Source of the DNA: Nocardia abscessus
Lineage (GTDB): Bacteria; Actinomycetota; Actinomycetes; Mycobacteriales; Mycobacteriaceae
NCBI RefSeq assembly: GCF_015477775.1
Contig: NZ_JADLQO010000002.1
Span: 1 to 64,000 of the forward strand
Length of the DNA: 64,000 nt
Reading direction: 5' to 3'
Part shown: in pieces, positions 53,428 through 62,125 of the stretch
How positions within the stretch are numbered: position 1 is the stretch's first letter
How the letters are laid out: each line of letters starts with the position of its first letter
Program-made: the position numbers and the translations under genes
The notes under the pieces: model-generated
Seen by the model: only the letters and a program-made list of their open reading frames with translations
Databases searched by the model: none
Told to the model about the DNA's origin: nothing

Positions 53428-54299
53428 GCGTTCGCCGCCCGTGCCGCGGGCGACTGCGCGAGGTAGCGCAGCGCGTTGTCCATCGGGCCGAGCTGCGAGG
53501 GGTGGAAGCCCGGTCGCAGATAGCGCGGGATCTCGGTGAGGAACGTGGTGAAGCTCGGTACCACACCGCGTACCGACGCGCTGGCCAGCTGGAGCGGCCA
53601 GAATCGTCCCTTGTGCTTCGACGGGTCCTTGTGGAACAGATAGCCGCCGGAGATGACGAACAGCACGAGCAAACCCCCGCTCGCGATGAGCGCCTGCCTC
53701 GCTTTGCGGGCGTATCCGCCGTCGACGTGCATGTACGCGTCGTAGACGACGCTGCGGTGCTCGACCTCCTCGGCGCCGTGCCAGCGGATCAGGTCGAGCA
53801 TCGCCGGATGCATGCCCTTGGCTTCGAGTTTGTCGTTGGTCAGCAGCCACTCGCCGATCACCGCGGTGTAGTGCTCCATGCCCGCGAACAGCGCCAGCCG
53901 CTCGCACAGCCACTCCCGCTTGGCCCGCCCGCTCAGTCCGTGGTCGCCGAGTACCCGGTCGACCAGCCAGGTCACCCGGTCGACCATCGGGCCGACGTCG
54001 AGGCCGAGCCGCTCCAGTTGCTCGCGCGCCTTCTCGTGCGAGCTGGCGTGCATGGATTCCTGGCCGATGAAGCCGCGGACTTCCTCGCGCAGCCGCTCGT
54101 CGTCGATCAGCGGTAGCGCTTCGGCCAGCGCCTGCGCCATCGCGCGCTCGCCTTCGGGCAGCACCAGGTGCATCACATTGATGATGTGGGTGGCCATCGC
54201 CTCGCCGGGGATGTAGTGCATCGGCACCGTGGCGAAGTCGAACTCCACGGCTCGCGCGTTGATGGCGTGAGTCTGGTCGGCGTATACGGCAGAGCCCAT
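53424..54299 (-). CDS. Metal-dependent hydrolase-like membrane-associated protein (PF10118 type)
   Basis: 291 residues. Metal-ligand-like motifs are spaced as in ferritin-like di-iron proteins: GQESMHASSHEKA, GMEHYTAV and GAEEVEHRSVVYD. One or two membrane segments lie at about 205-225 (LIASGGLLVLFVISGGYLF). The family is annotated as metal-dependent hydrolase, but the ExxxH/ExxH pattern and the adjacent reductase suggest an oxygenase or desaturase-like role; this is inference. First gene of its operon, divergent from a TetR gene. Confidence 0.8.
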   Translation of the reverse strand: MGSAVYADQTHAINARAVEFDFATVPMHYIPGEAMATHIINVMHLVLPEGERAMAQALAEALPLIDDERLREEVRGFIGQESMHASSHEKAREQLERLGLDVGPMVDRVTWLVDRVLGDHGLSGRAKREWLCERLALFAGMEHYTAVIGEWLLTNDKLEAKGMHPAMLDLIRWHGAEEVEHRSVVYDAYMHVDGGYARKARQALIASGGLLVLFVISGGYLFHKDPSKHKGRFWPLQLASASVRGVVPSFTTFLTEIPRYLRPGFHPSQLGPMDNALRYLAQSPAARAANA

Positions 54300-54342
54300 C
54301 TCGCACCCCTCGTAGTCGATCGGTGTCCTCGCAATGTATTGG

Positions 54343-54376
54343 TGACATCACATGCTGTCAACATCACATGATGTCA
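54343..54376 (+). promoter_or_regulatory. Double palindromic operator between the TetR and PF10118 genes
   Basis: TGACATCA at 54343-54350 and TGATGTCA at 54369-54376 are perfect inverted copies. Between them stand additional half-sites: TGTCA at 54356-54360 and ACATCA at 54361-54366. The region can be read as two adjacent 18-bp partial palindromes (54343-54360 and 54359-54376), as bound by two TetR dimers. It covers the 104-bp divergent promoter. Confidence 0.72.
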
Positions 54377-54403
54377 ATTCGATCGCTATGAGAGGATGAC
54401 GCC

Positions 54404-55066
54404 ATGGACGAAGCCGACGGGTCGATTCCGGGCATGCGCCGCTGGCGCGGGCAATCCCCCGCCGATCGCGTCGCCGCCCGCCGGGAGCAGTTGATCGAGG
54501 CGTGCACCGAGCTGATGTCGACCGTCGGCGCCGCCGAGACGTCCATGCGCGGAGTCTGCCGCCAGGCCGGACTGACCGAGCGCTACTTCTACGAGAGCTT
54601 CCAGAACCTGGACACGCTGCTGACGACGGTACTGGACACGGTGGTCCTCGGCGCGCGCGACCGACTGCTCGACGAGTTGCCCAACGCGCCCATCGAACGA
54701 GACGAGATGTTCCGCCACATGGTCGCCGTCTTCAGCGACTATCTGCTGGAGGACCGCCGCCGCGGGCGGATCATGTTCATCGAGTCGCAGGCCACTCCGG
54801 TGCTGATGCCACGCGCCAACGAACTCATCGGCTTGTTCACCGCGCCGATCGCGCTGACCATCAGCGCGGGCGACTACACCCAACCGGTCCCCGACGAGCA
54901 CGACTACGCGCTGAACGCCAGCGCCATCTTCGGCGCGCTGGCCTACCTCTATCGCCCCTGGCTCGACGGCGAGATCCCCGTCTCGCGGGAGCGTTTCGAC
55001 GCGCACGCCGCCGACGTCATCGAGCGGATCGCCACGGCGCGCTCCTCGCTGAGCACCGAGGCCTAG
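54404..55066 (+). CDS. TetR/AcrR family transcriptional regulator
   Basis: 220 residues. The HTH segment is REQLIEACTELMSTVGAAET with MRGVCRQAGLTERYFYESFQ. The YFYE variant is common in mycolata TetR proteins near monooxygenase operons. It should repress the divergent four-gene redox operon. Its last bases overlap the 3' end of the convergent monooxygenase gene by four bp. Confidence 0.9.
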   Translation: MDEADGSIPGMRRWRGQSPADRVAARREQLIEACTELMSTVGAAETSMRGVCRQAGLTERYFYESFQNLDTLLTTVLDTVVLGARDRLLDELPNAPIERDEMFRHMVAVFSDYLLEDRRRGRIMFIESQATPVLMPRANELIGLFTAPIALTISAGDYTQPVPDEHDYALNASAIFGALAYLYRPWLDGEIPVSRERFDAHAADVIERIATARSSLSTEA

Positions 55067-56541
55067 TCGCGGGCGCCGGGCGCCTGCTCGAACCGCATGA
55101 CCCGGTCCGCGATCCGGCCGTAACGCAACGTGACCAGATCGCGCAGATAGTTCATGCGAAGCCGCCACGGCGCCCGATCACCCTGCACCGGAAACAGGTT
55201 CGCGGCGCGCAGGACATAACCGGGAGTGAAACCGCCGAACAGCGACTCGGCGCCCACCGACGGGTCGCGGACGGGTACGCACCGCGCATATCCGTGTTCG
55301 TCCATGTGTTTCAGCAGCCGGACGACGTACTCCGAGACCAGGTCCGCCTTCAGCGTCCAGGAGGCGTTCGGATAGCCGACGACGAAGGCGAAGTTCGGTA
55401 CGCCGGACAGCATCATCGCCTTGTAGGCCATCCGCTCCGACAGCGCCACCGGCGAGCCGTCCACCACGAGCTCGACGCCCCCGAAGGCTTGTAGATTCAA
55501 ACCGGTCGCGGTGACGACGATGTCGGCGTCCAAGCTGGCGCCGGAAGCCAATCGCAGACCGCGCTCGGTGAAGGTCTCGATCCGGTCGGTGACCACGTCG
55601 AGCAGGCCGTGGCGGATGGCGCGGAAGAAGTCGCCGTCGGGCGCGAGGCACAGCCGCTGGTCCCACGGGTTGTACCGGGGCGTGAAATGGGTGTCGATGT
55701 CGAAGCCCGCGGGCAGCCAGCGCTGCTGCCAGCCGCGGATGCGCTTGCGCGTTCCCGCGGGATCGCGCCTGCTGAGCTGGTAGAACGCGGTGGAGATCGC
55801 GATGTACTCGGCGCGGGCGAGCGCATATGCGACCCGCGCGGGCAGGAAACGGCGCGCCGTGAGCGCCAAGCGATCGCGTGCGGGCGCGGAGATGATGTAG
55901 CTCGGGCTGCGCTGCAGCATGGTCACCCGCGCGCCTCCCGCGGTGAGCGCGGGAGCGAGCGTGACGGCGGTGGCGCCGCTACCGATGACGACCACCCGCT
56001 TACCCGCGCAGTCGAGGTGCTGCGGCCAGAACTGGGGATGCACGATGGGGCCTGCGAAGCGCTCGGAGCCGGCGAAGCCGGGCGAGTACCCCGTGTCGTA
56101 GCGGTAGTACCCGGCGCACGAGAACAGGAATCCCGCTGTGAACGTGACGGTTTCGCCGGTGTCGGTGCGCTCCGCGCGCACGGACCAGAGGTTGTCGGCG
56201 CTCGACCATTCCGCGCCGACCACCCGATGGTGGAAGCGGATCCGGCGCTCGATGCCGTATTCGGCCGCGGTCTCGCGCAGGTAGGCGAGGATGTCATCCC
56301 CCTGGGCGATCGACTCCTCGCCCAGCCACGGCTTGAACCGGTAGCCGAGGGTGTACATGTCGGAGTCGGAGCGAATGCCGGGGTAGCGGAACAGGTCCCA
56401 CGTGCCGCCCAGGGTGGCCCGGCTCTCCAGGAGCAGGTAGGTCCGCTGGGGCAACGCCCGGCTCAGATGACAGGCCGCGCCGATGCCCGAGAGACCGGCG
56501 CCGACGATGAGGACGTCGACATGCTCCACACCGGTCGCCAT
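55063..56541 (-). CDS. Flavin-containing (Baeyer-Villiger type) monooxygenase
   Basis: 492 residues, intact. LIVGAGLSGIGAACHLSRAL binds FAD, the LGGTWDLFRYPGIRSDSDMY block is characteristic, FAGPIVHPQFWPQHLD is the Baeyer-Villiger-like fingerprint, and VVVIGSGATAVTLAPAL binds NADPH. It is closer to the EthA/MymA-type enzymes of mycobacteria than to the other monooxygenase in this window (50846-52318). EthA-type enzymes oxidise ketones and activate thioamide drugs. Confidence 0.9.
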   Translation of the reverse strand: MATGVEHVDVLIVGAGLSGIGAACHLSRALPQRTYLLLESRATLGGTWDLFRYPGIRSDSDMYTLGYRFKPWLGEESIAQGDDILAYLRETAAEYGIERRIRFHHRVVGAEWSSADNLWSVRAERTDTGETVTFTAGFLFSCAGYYRYDTGYSPGFAGSERFAGPIVHPQFWPQHLDCAGKRVVVIGSGATAVTLAPALTAGGARVTMLQRSPSYIISAPARDRLALTARRFLPARVAYALARAEYIAISTAFYQLSRRDPAGTRKRIRGWQQRWLPAGFDIDTHFTPRYNPWDQRLCLAPDGDFFRAIRHGLLDVVTDRIETFTERGLRLASGASLDADIVVTATGLNLQAFGGVELVVDGSPVALSERMAYKAMMLSGVPNFAFVVGYPNASWTLKADLVSEYVVRLLKHMDEHGYARCVPVRDPSVGAESLFGGFTPGYVLRAANLFPVQGDRAPWRLRMNYLRDLVTLRYGRIADRVMRFEQAPGARD

Positions 56542-57125
56542 AACCTCTTCCTTCGATCGCCGACGAACGTCCGGGCACACCGCAGGCGCTGCACCCGCCT
56601 GCCCTGAGCCTATCGGGCCAGGTAAAAGGTTCGAGACACGCATCTCGGACAAGCCACCGAGGTTGTGTGTTCCCTTACCCCGCAACAGGTTCGGTGAGCG
56701 CGCGGGAGGGACACAGGCGCGATACCGACCGGTCACACGCTCCCCGGTCGTAGTGAACTCACTCACATCCACCGAGGGAGCCGTCCCGGCGGCCACTCAC
56801 GAATTGCCACCATCCGGCAATAGCCGATCGGTAGCGGTTCCGAAAGCGTCGCATTCGTCCACACCGAGCCCCCTACCTGGCGAGGAACCCGAAAAGCGGC
56901 GACAAACCGAAACGGGGAATCACATCGCAATACTGCGAACGCCATAGCCAGCCGATCACCAGTTGGTGATACCTCACGAAACAGGTACCGCCGGAGGTGA
57001 TTTCCGTCTCAGACGCACGGCCCGCAAGCGCTATAGCCATTTGTTGTTACTGTCGGGTAGTGTTCAATGCACCGACGATCAGAGTCGATCCGGAACCGTA
57101 TCTCTCAACGATTTCAGGAGCGCTC
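56542..57125. other. Intergenic region upstream of the nlt genes
   Basis: About 580 bp, between the divergent monooxygenase and nltA. The part after 56860 is more AT-rich than the flanks and presumably holds the nlt promoter. No gene, long repeat or SARP-like heptamer array was found. Confidence 0.5.
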
Positions 57126-58178
57126 GTGTCTCCCCATTCTCGTTTCGAATCCATCGGCGCATATCTGCCCTCGAATGTGGTCACCACCGAGGAGTTGCTG
57201 TCCCGAATGAAGGAGCCCCCTTCGTTCGATCTGGAGAAAATCACCGGCGTCCATGAACGCCGAGTACGCGACACTCGACCGGAAAGTTACGAAGATTCGT
57301 TCACGCTGGCCATGAAGGCCGTCGAGGACTGTCTGTCCAGGTCACAGTACGGTCCAGAAGATATCGACGTGATCATCTCCACCTCGATCTCGCGTGGCAA
57401 GCATGGCACCCGCATGTATATGGAGCCCTCGTTCGCGATGTCGATAAGCCGACTTATCGGCGCTAAGAACGCCATTGCATTCGATATTTCCAATGCATGC
57501 GCAGGAATGCTCACCGGCACCTACATCCTGGACCGGATGATCCGATCCGGAGCCGTCCGGAACGGACTCGTGGTCAGCGGCGAGGCGATTACCGAAATTG
57601 CCGACACCGCGGTCCGCGAGATTTCCGAGAAATACGATCCGCAGTTCGCGGCGCTGACCGTCGGCGACTCCGGATGTGCGATCGTGCTGGACGAAGCCAT
57701 CGATGAAAACGATGTCATCCACTACATCGAGATGATGACCGCCGCGGAATACTCGCACCTGTGCCTCGGCATGCCGAGCGACAAATCCCAGGGCGTCGCG
57801 ATGTACACCGACAACCGCAGGATGCACAACGAGGACCGCTTCCTGCTCGGCACCAATACCCAGCGCAAATTCCTCGAGGCGCGGGGCAAGACCTTCGCCG
57901 ACGAGAAGTTCGACTACGTCATCCACCACCAGTTCGGCGCCGCCGCCATTCCGTGGATGAACGCCATCGCCGAACGAGAGTTCGGCAGCCCGATGCCGCC
58001 GGATCTGCGAGTCATCGAGAAGTACGGAAACACTTCCACCACTTCGCATTTCATCGTCCTGCACGATCAGCTGAGCGAGCAGAACATCCCCGCGGGGTCG
58101 AAGCTGCTGCTGGTACCCGCGGCCTCCGGCATCGTCACCGGGTTCGTGTCCACCACCATCTCGTCGCTGAAGGTCTGA
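57126..58178 (+). CDS. nltA: Thiolase-fold acyl-CoA condensing enzyme, catalytic subunit (OleA/NltA-like)
   Basis: 350 residues from the GTG at 57126, behind CAGGAG. The KAS III/OleA pattern is clear: nucleophile Cys125 in DISNACAGML, Glu100 in YMEPSFAM at the place of the OleA catalytic base, the His in VIHHQFGAAAI and the Asn in EKYGNTSTTSH. OleA-type enzymes join two fatty acyl-CoAs head to head into a 2-alkyl-3-ketoacid. In Nocardia the NltA-NltB pair is known to start nocardiolactone synthesis. The next gene encodes a partner without the Cys. Confidence 0.88.
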   Translation: MSPHSRFESIGAYLPSNVVTTEELLSRMKEPPSFDLEKITGVHERRVRDTRPESYEDSFTLAMKAVEDCLSRSQYGPEDIDVIISTSISRGKHGTRMYMEPSFAMSISRLIGAKNAIAFDISNACAGMLTGTYILDRMIRSGAVRNGLVVSGEAITEIADTAVREISEKYDPQFAALTVGDSGCAIVLDEAIDENDVIHYIEMMTAAEYSHLCLGMPSDKSQGVAMYTDNRRMHNEDRFLLGTNTQRKFLEARGKTFADEKFDYVIHHQFGAAAIPWMNAIAEREFGSPMPPDLRVIEKYGNTSTTSHFIVLHDQLSEQNIPAGSKLLLVPAASGIVTGFVSTTISSLKV

Positions 58179-58186
58179 GGTCGGTC

Positions 58187-59101
58187 ATGAGCGTGCGCAT
58201 CAAGTCCACCGGTATCAGCCGGTCCGACGACACCTACAGCATCGTCGAGCACACCGCCCGCGCCGCCAGGCAGAGTCTGGAGCGCGCCGGAATCCGTTCC
58301 GATCAAGTCGGCCTACTGATCAACGCGGGCATCTTCCGCGACTCGAATACCGTCGAACCGGCGGTGTCGGCGCTGATCCAGAAGGCGGCCGGTATCGGCT
58401 TGGAATACGCCAAAGACGACCCGAGGACCTTCTCGTTCGATCTGATGAACGGGGCGGTCAGTGTCCTCAACGCGGTCCAGGTGGCCACCTCGGTGCTGGA
58501 GACCGGTAGCGCCGAGCACGTGCTCATCGTGTCCGGCGACACTCATCCGTCGATGACCCGCTCGGTCGCCGACGACGAGTTCCCCTACTCCACCTGCGGC
58601 GCGGCGCTGCTGCTCGAGCGCACCGACGAACCGGACGGCTTCGGCACGGTGCATACCGTGAAGGGCGAGGGAACGCCGGCGGTCGAGGGGTATCTCGACA
58701 TCTCGACGATGGGCGCCCGCGGCCGCAGTCTGATCACCGTGGAACGGGAGCCCGGCTTCGAGGACCGCCTGCTGGAGGTGGCGTTCGACGCCGCGCGCCA
58801 AGCGCTCGCCGGGTCGGACCACGCCGCGCTGAGCGAGATCGCGTTGATCGCGTCGACGCCGAGCCCGGAGTTCCCCAAGAAGCTGGCCGCCGCCCTCGGC
58901 ATCGACCAGCGTTCGGTCCGCGTTCCGGATCTGCGGGATGGCGACCCGCACACCGCGGCGCTCACCGCGGCGTACGACTCGGCGATCACGGACGATGGCC
59001 TCGCCGAGTACCGGCAGGTGCTGTTCGTCGCGGCGGGCGCGGGTCCGGCGGCCGCGGCGGTGCTGTACCGGTTGCCTGTGTTCGCCGGGGCGCCTGCGTG
59101 A
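58187..59101 (+). CDS. nltB: Thiolase-fold partner subunit lacking the catalytic Cys (NltB-like)
   Basis: 304 residues, 8 bp after nltA. It aligns by pattern with OleA proteins but has Ala90 (FDLMNGAVSVLN) where NltA has Cys125. It keeps a Glu at residue 57 (TVEPAVSAL) at the position of the OleA Glu that reaches across the dimer. It is also shorter than NltA at the N-terminus. This fits a heterodimer in which NltB supplies the Glu to the NltA site. The stop overlaps the nltC start (GTGA). Confidence 0.88.
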   Translation: MSVRIKSTGISRSDDTYSIVEHTARAARQSLERAGIRSDQVGLLINAGIFRDSNTVEPAVSALIQKAAGIGLEYAKDDPRTFSFDLMNGAVSVLNAVQVATSVLETGSAEHVLIVSGDTHPSMTRSVADDEFPYSTCGAALLLERTDEPDGFGTVHTVKGEGTPAVEGYLDISTMGARGRSLITVEREPGFEDRLLEVAFDAARQALAGSDHAALSEIALIASTPSPEFPKKLAAALGIDQRSVRVPDLRDGDPHTAALTAAYDSAITDDGLAEYRQVLFVAAGAGPAAAAVLYRLPVFAGAPA

Positions 59102-60771
59102 CAACGGGAACATATCGGCAGGCCATCGATCGGTTTCGTGCGGTCGTCCGCACCGATCCCAACCGTGTGGCGGTTCGCTACGCGCACGGGGTCGGCCCCG
59201 ATGGCCTGCCGGCCTACCGGCATCTCACGTATCGCGAGCTGGGTCTGTGGTCGGAAACGATCGCGGGACGGCTGTCCGCGGCGGGTGTCGGCACCGGAAC
59301 GCGCACGATCGTGCTGGTGCTACCGAGCCCGGAGCTGTACGCGATCCTGTTCGGGCTGCTCCAGATCGGCGCGGTGCCGGTGGTGATCGACCCGGGCATG
59401 GGCGTGCGAAAGATGTTGCGCTGCCTGCGCGCCGTGGATGCCGAGGCGTTCATCGGCATCCCGCAGGCGCACGCGCTGCGGGTGCTGTTCCGGCCCAGTC
59501 TCCGCACTGTCCGTACCGCGGTCACGGTCGGCAGACGGTGGTTCTGGCGGGGCGAGTCGCTGCGGGCATGGGGCCGGACACCGACGGGTCCGGTGCAGCC
59601 CGGCCGCCCGGCCACCGACGAGGACCTGTCGCTGATCGCGTTCACCACCGGCAGCACGGGACCGGCCAAAGCCGTGCAGATGACCTACGGAAACCTGGCC
59701 GCGATGGTGGACCAGGTGCACATGGCGCGGGGGGAGATCACGCCGGAGGCATCGCTGATCACCCTTCCGCTGGTCGGCGTGCTCGACCTGCTGCTCGGCT
59801 CGCGATGTGTGCTGCCTCCGCTGATCCCGAGCAAGGTCGGCGCGACCGATCCCGCGCACGTGGTCGACGCGATCCAGAAGTTCGGCGTGCGAACCATGTT
59901 CGCCTCCCCCGCCGTGCTGATCCCGCTGCTCGAGCACCTGCGTGCGCACCCGGTCGCGCTGACCTCGCTGGACAGTATCTATTCCGGCGGAGCTCCGGTC
60001 CCGGACTGGTGCATCGCGGGGCTGCGCGAGGTGCTCGACGAGGACACGAACGTCGTCACCGGGTACGGATCCACCGAAGCGCTGCCGATGTCCACCATCG
60101 AATCCCGCGAACTGCTGGACGGACCGGTCGAGCGGGCACACCACGGCGAGGGCACCTGCGTCGGCAGGCCTGCCTACCAGGTGCAGGCGCGGATCGTGGC
60201 GATCACCGACGAGCCGATTCCGACCATGGCTCGGGCCGAGGAACTGGCCGGCGAGCTGGAAAGCACCCGCGGCATCGGCGAACTCGTCGTCGCCGGGCCG
60301 AACGTCAGCACCAGGTACTACTGGCCGGAGCAGGCGAACACGCTGGGCAAGATCGTCGACGGCGATCGGATCTGGCACCGTACCGGCGATCTCGCATGGA
60401 TCGATGAGCAGGGCCGGATCTGGTTCTGCGGACGCAAGAGCCAGCGAGTGATCACCGCGCACGGACCGATGTTCACCGTTCAGGTCGAGCAGGTGTTCAA
60501 CACCGTCGCGGGCGTGGCCCGTACCGCTCTGGTCGGGATCGGCCCGCGTGGGGCACAGCGGCCGGTGCTCTGCGTCGAAGTGAAGTCGGGCGCCGACCCG
60601 GACATCGTCGAACCCGCGCTGCGGGCCCACGGCGCACGGTTCGACCTCACCAGGACGATCGCCGACTTCCTGGTCCATCCGTCCTTCCCGGTCGATATCC
60701 GGCACAACGCCAAGATCGGGCGCGAACGACTCGCGGTGTGGGCCGCCGAACGGCTCGGAACGGACGCATAA
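59098..60771 (+). CDS. nltC: Beta-lactone synthetase, AMP-forming (OleC/NltC-like)
   Basis: 557 residues from a GTG overlapping the nltB stop. The adenylate-forming motifs are complete: P-loop IAFTTGSTGPAKAVQMTYGN near residue 185, GYGSTEALPMS near 320, GDLAWIDEQGRIWFCGRKSQ, and the C-terminal NAKIGRERL with the catalytic Lys. OleC-type enzymes adenylate a 2-alkyl-3-hydroxyacid and close it to a cis/trans beta-lactone. With NltA, NltB and NltD it forms the nocardiolactone set. A fatty acyl-CoA ligase is the alternative, but the neighbours argue against it. Confidence 0.88.
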   Translation: MTTGTYRQAIDRFRAVVRTDPNRVAVRYAHGVGPDGLPAYRHLTYRELGLWSETIAGRLSAAGVGTGTRTIVLVLPSPELYAILFGLLQIGAVPVVIDPGMGVRKMLRCLRAVDAEAFIGIPQAHALRVLFRPSLRTVRTAVTVGRRWFWRGESLRAWGRTPTGPVQPGRPATDEDLSLIAFTTGSTGPAKAVQMTYGNLAAMVDQVHMARGEITPEASLITLPLVGVLDLLLGSRCVLPPLIPSKVGATDPAHVVDAIQKFGVRTMFASPAVLIPLLEHLRAHPVALTSLDSIYSGGAPVPDWCIAGLREVLDEDTNVVTGYGSTEALPMSTIESRELLDGPVERAHHGEGTCVGRPAYQVQARIVAITDEPIPTMARAEELAGELESTRGIGELVVAGPNVSTRYYWPEQANTLGKIVDGDRIWHRTGDLAWIDEQGRIWFCGRKSQRVITAHGPMFTVQVEQVFNTVAGVARTALVGIGPRGAQRPVLCVEVKSGADPDIVEPALRAHGARFDLTRTIADFLVHPSFPVDIRHNAKIGRERLAVWAAERLGTDA

Positions 60772-60774
60772 CAA

Positions 60775-61056
60775 ATGAAAACGACTCTATTTCGGGCGAT
60801 TCCCGTCATCGGGTGGCTGTATTTGGCCGGCGGCGCGCTGGCCGCGGCAACCGACCGTGTCCCGGACAGCCGGCTCTTGCGCACGGTGTGGTGGATCGAC
60901 GCGTTCCTCAGCATCGTTGTGCACGCGGCCCAGATTCCGGCGGCCCTGCGTGCCGCCGAGGGCTCGGGCCGCGGCCGGTGGGAGACCGCGGTGTTGACGC
61001 AGATCTTCGGCTTGACCTGGTGGCGAACCCAGCCCGGCGAGGAGAAAGTGCAATGA
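60775..61056 (+). CDS. Small membrane protein embedded in the nlt operon
   Basis: 93 residues. A first hydrophobic helix (AIPVIGWLYLAGGALAAAT, about 8-26) and a second (WWIDAFLSIVVHAAQIPAAL, about 39-58) are followed by a polar tail with WETAVLTQIFGLTWWRTQPG. It begins 3 bp after nltC and overlaps nltD by four bases (ATGA), so it is translated with them. No family was recognised by eye; related short proteins with TGFxxWxTQPG-like tails occur in proteins handling lipids. A role in anchoring the soluble enzymes at the membrane is possible but unproven. Confidence 0.7.
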   Translation: MKTTLFRAIPVIGWLYLAGGALAAATDRVPDSRLLRTVWWIDAFLSIVVHAAQIPAALRAAEGSGRGRWETAVLTQIFGLTWWRTQPGEEKVQ

Positions 61057-62099
61057 GCAAAATACTGGTAACCGGCGCGTCCGGATTTCTGGGCGGGGCG
61101 CTGGTGCGCAGGCTCGTACGGGACGGCGAGCACGACGTGTCGATCCTGGTGCGCCGCACCAGCAACCTGGCCGACCTGCGCGACGACATCGACAAGATCG
61201 AGCTGATCTACGGCGATCTGACCGACCCCGCCTCGCTCGATGAGGCGACCCGCGGCGTCGACATCGTGTTCCACAGCGCGGCGCGGGTGGACGAGCGTGG
61301 CACCAGGGAACAGTTCTGGAACGAGAACGTCCGGGCCACCGAACGGCTGCTCGACGCGGCCCGCCGAGGCGGAGCAGGACGGTTCGTGTTCATCTCCAGC
61401 CCGAGCGCGATGATGGACTACTACGGCGGCGACCAGGTCGACGTCGATGAATCGGTGCCGTATCCGCGGCGCTACCTGAACCTGTACTCGGAGACCAAAG
61501 CCGCGGCCGAACGAGCCGTCCTGGCCGCCGACGGCCCGGGATTCCGCACCTGTGCCCTGCGCCCACGGGCGATCTGGGGCGCGGGCGACCGGTCCGGTCC
61601 GATCGTGCGGATGCTCGGCCGCGCCGGTATGGGGAAACTGCCGGACCTGTCCTTCGGCCGCACCGTCTACGCCTCGCTCTGCCACGTCGACAACATCGTC
61701 GACGCCTGTGTGCAGGCGGCGGGCTCGGACGCGGTGGGCGGCAAGGCGTACTTCGTCGCCGATGCCGAGAAGACGGATGTCTGGGGCTTCCTCGGCGAGG
61801 TCGCCACCCGGCTCGGGTACCGGCCACCGACCAGGAAACCCAACCCCACGGTGATCAACGCAGCGGTCCGGGTCGTCGAGACGATTTGGCGCATCCCCGC
61901 CGTCGCGACCCGCTGGTCGCCGCCGCTGTCGCGCTACGCCGTCGCGCTGCTGTCCCGCAGCGCCACCTACGACACCACCGCCGCCGCACGAGATTTCGGC
62001 TACCGGCCGGTCGTGGACCGCGACCGCGGACTGGCCGACCTCCTGGCGTGGCTGGAAACCCAGGGCGGAGCGGTCGAGCTCACCCGGAATCTGCGCTGA
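61053..62099 (+). CDS. nltD: NAD(P)-dependent 2-alkyl-3-ketoacid reductase (OleD/NltD-like)
   Basis: 348 residues, extended SDR. Cofactor motif ILVTGASGFLGGALVRRL, then FVFISSPSAMMDYYG, active site LYSETKAAAERAVL (Tyr-x-x-x-Lys) and LRPRAIWGAGD. This is the 3-beta-hydroxysteroid dehydrogenase/OleD branch. It reduces the keto group made by NltAB to the 3-hydroxyacid used by NltC. The start overlaps the small membrane protein stop. Confidence 0.88.
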   Translation: MSKILVTGASGFLGGALVRRLVRDGEHDVSILVRRTSNLADLRDDIDKIELIYGDLTDPASLDEATRGVDIVFHSAARVDERGTREQFWNENVRATERLLDAARRGGAGRFVFISSPSAMMDYYGGDQVDVDESVPYPRRYLNLYSETKAAAERAVLAADGPGFRTCALRPRAIWGAGDRSGPIVRMLGRAGMGKLPDLSFGRTVYASLCHVDNIVDACVQAAGSDAVGGKAYFVADAEKTDVWGFLGEVATRLGYRPPTRKPNPTVINAAVRVVETIWRIPAVATRWSPPLSRYAVALLSRSATYDTTAAARDFGYRPVVDRDRGLADLLAWLETQGGAVELTRNLR

Positions 62100-62125
62100 A
62101 CACCCCACCGGTACCGGAGGCCAGC

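Noticed and set aside
53424..54351. Long second frame over the PF10118 gene
   Set aside because: It is the +1 frame of a gene with clear metal-ligand motifs; the residues are Arg/Ala-rich filler.
59098..60771. Simple fatty acyl-CoA ligase
   Set aside because: Coupling to OleA-like and OleD-like genes makes a beta-lactone synthetase much more likely.
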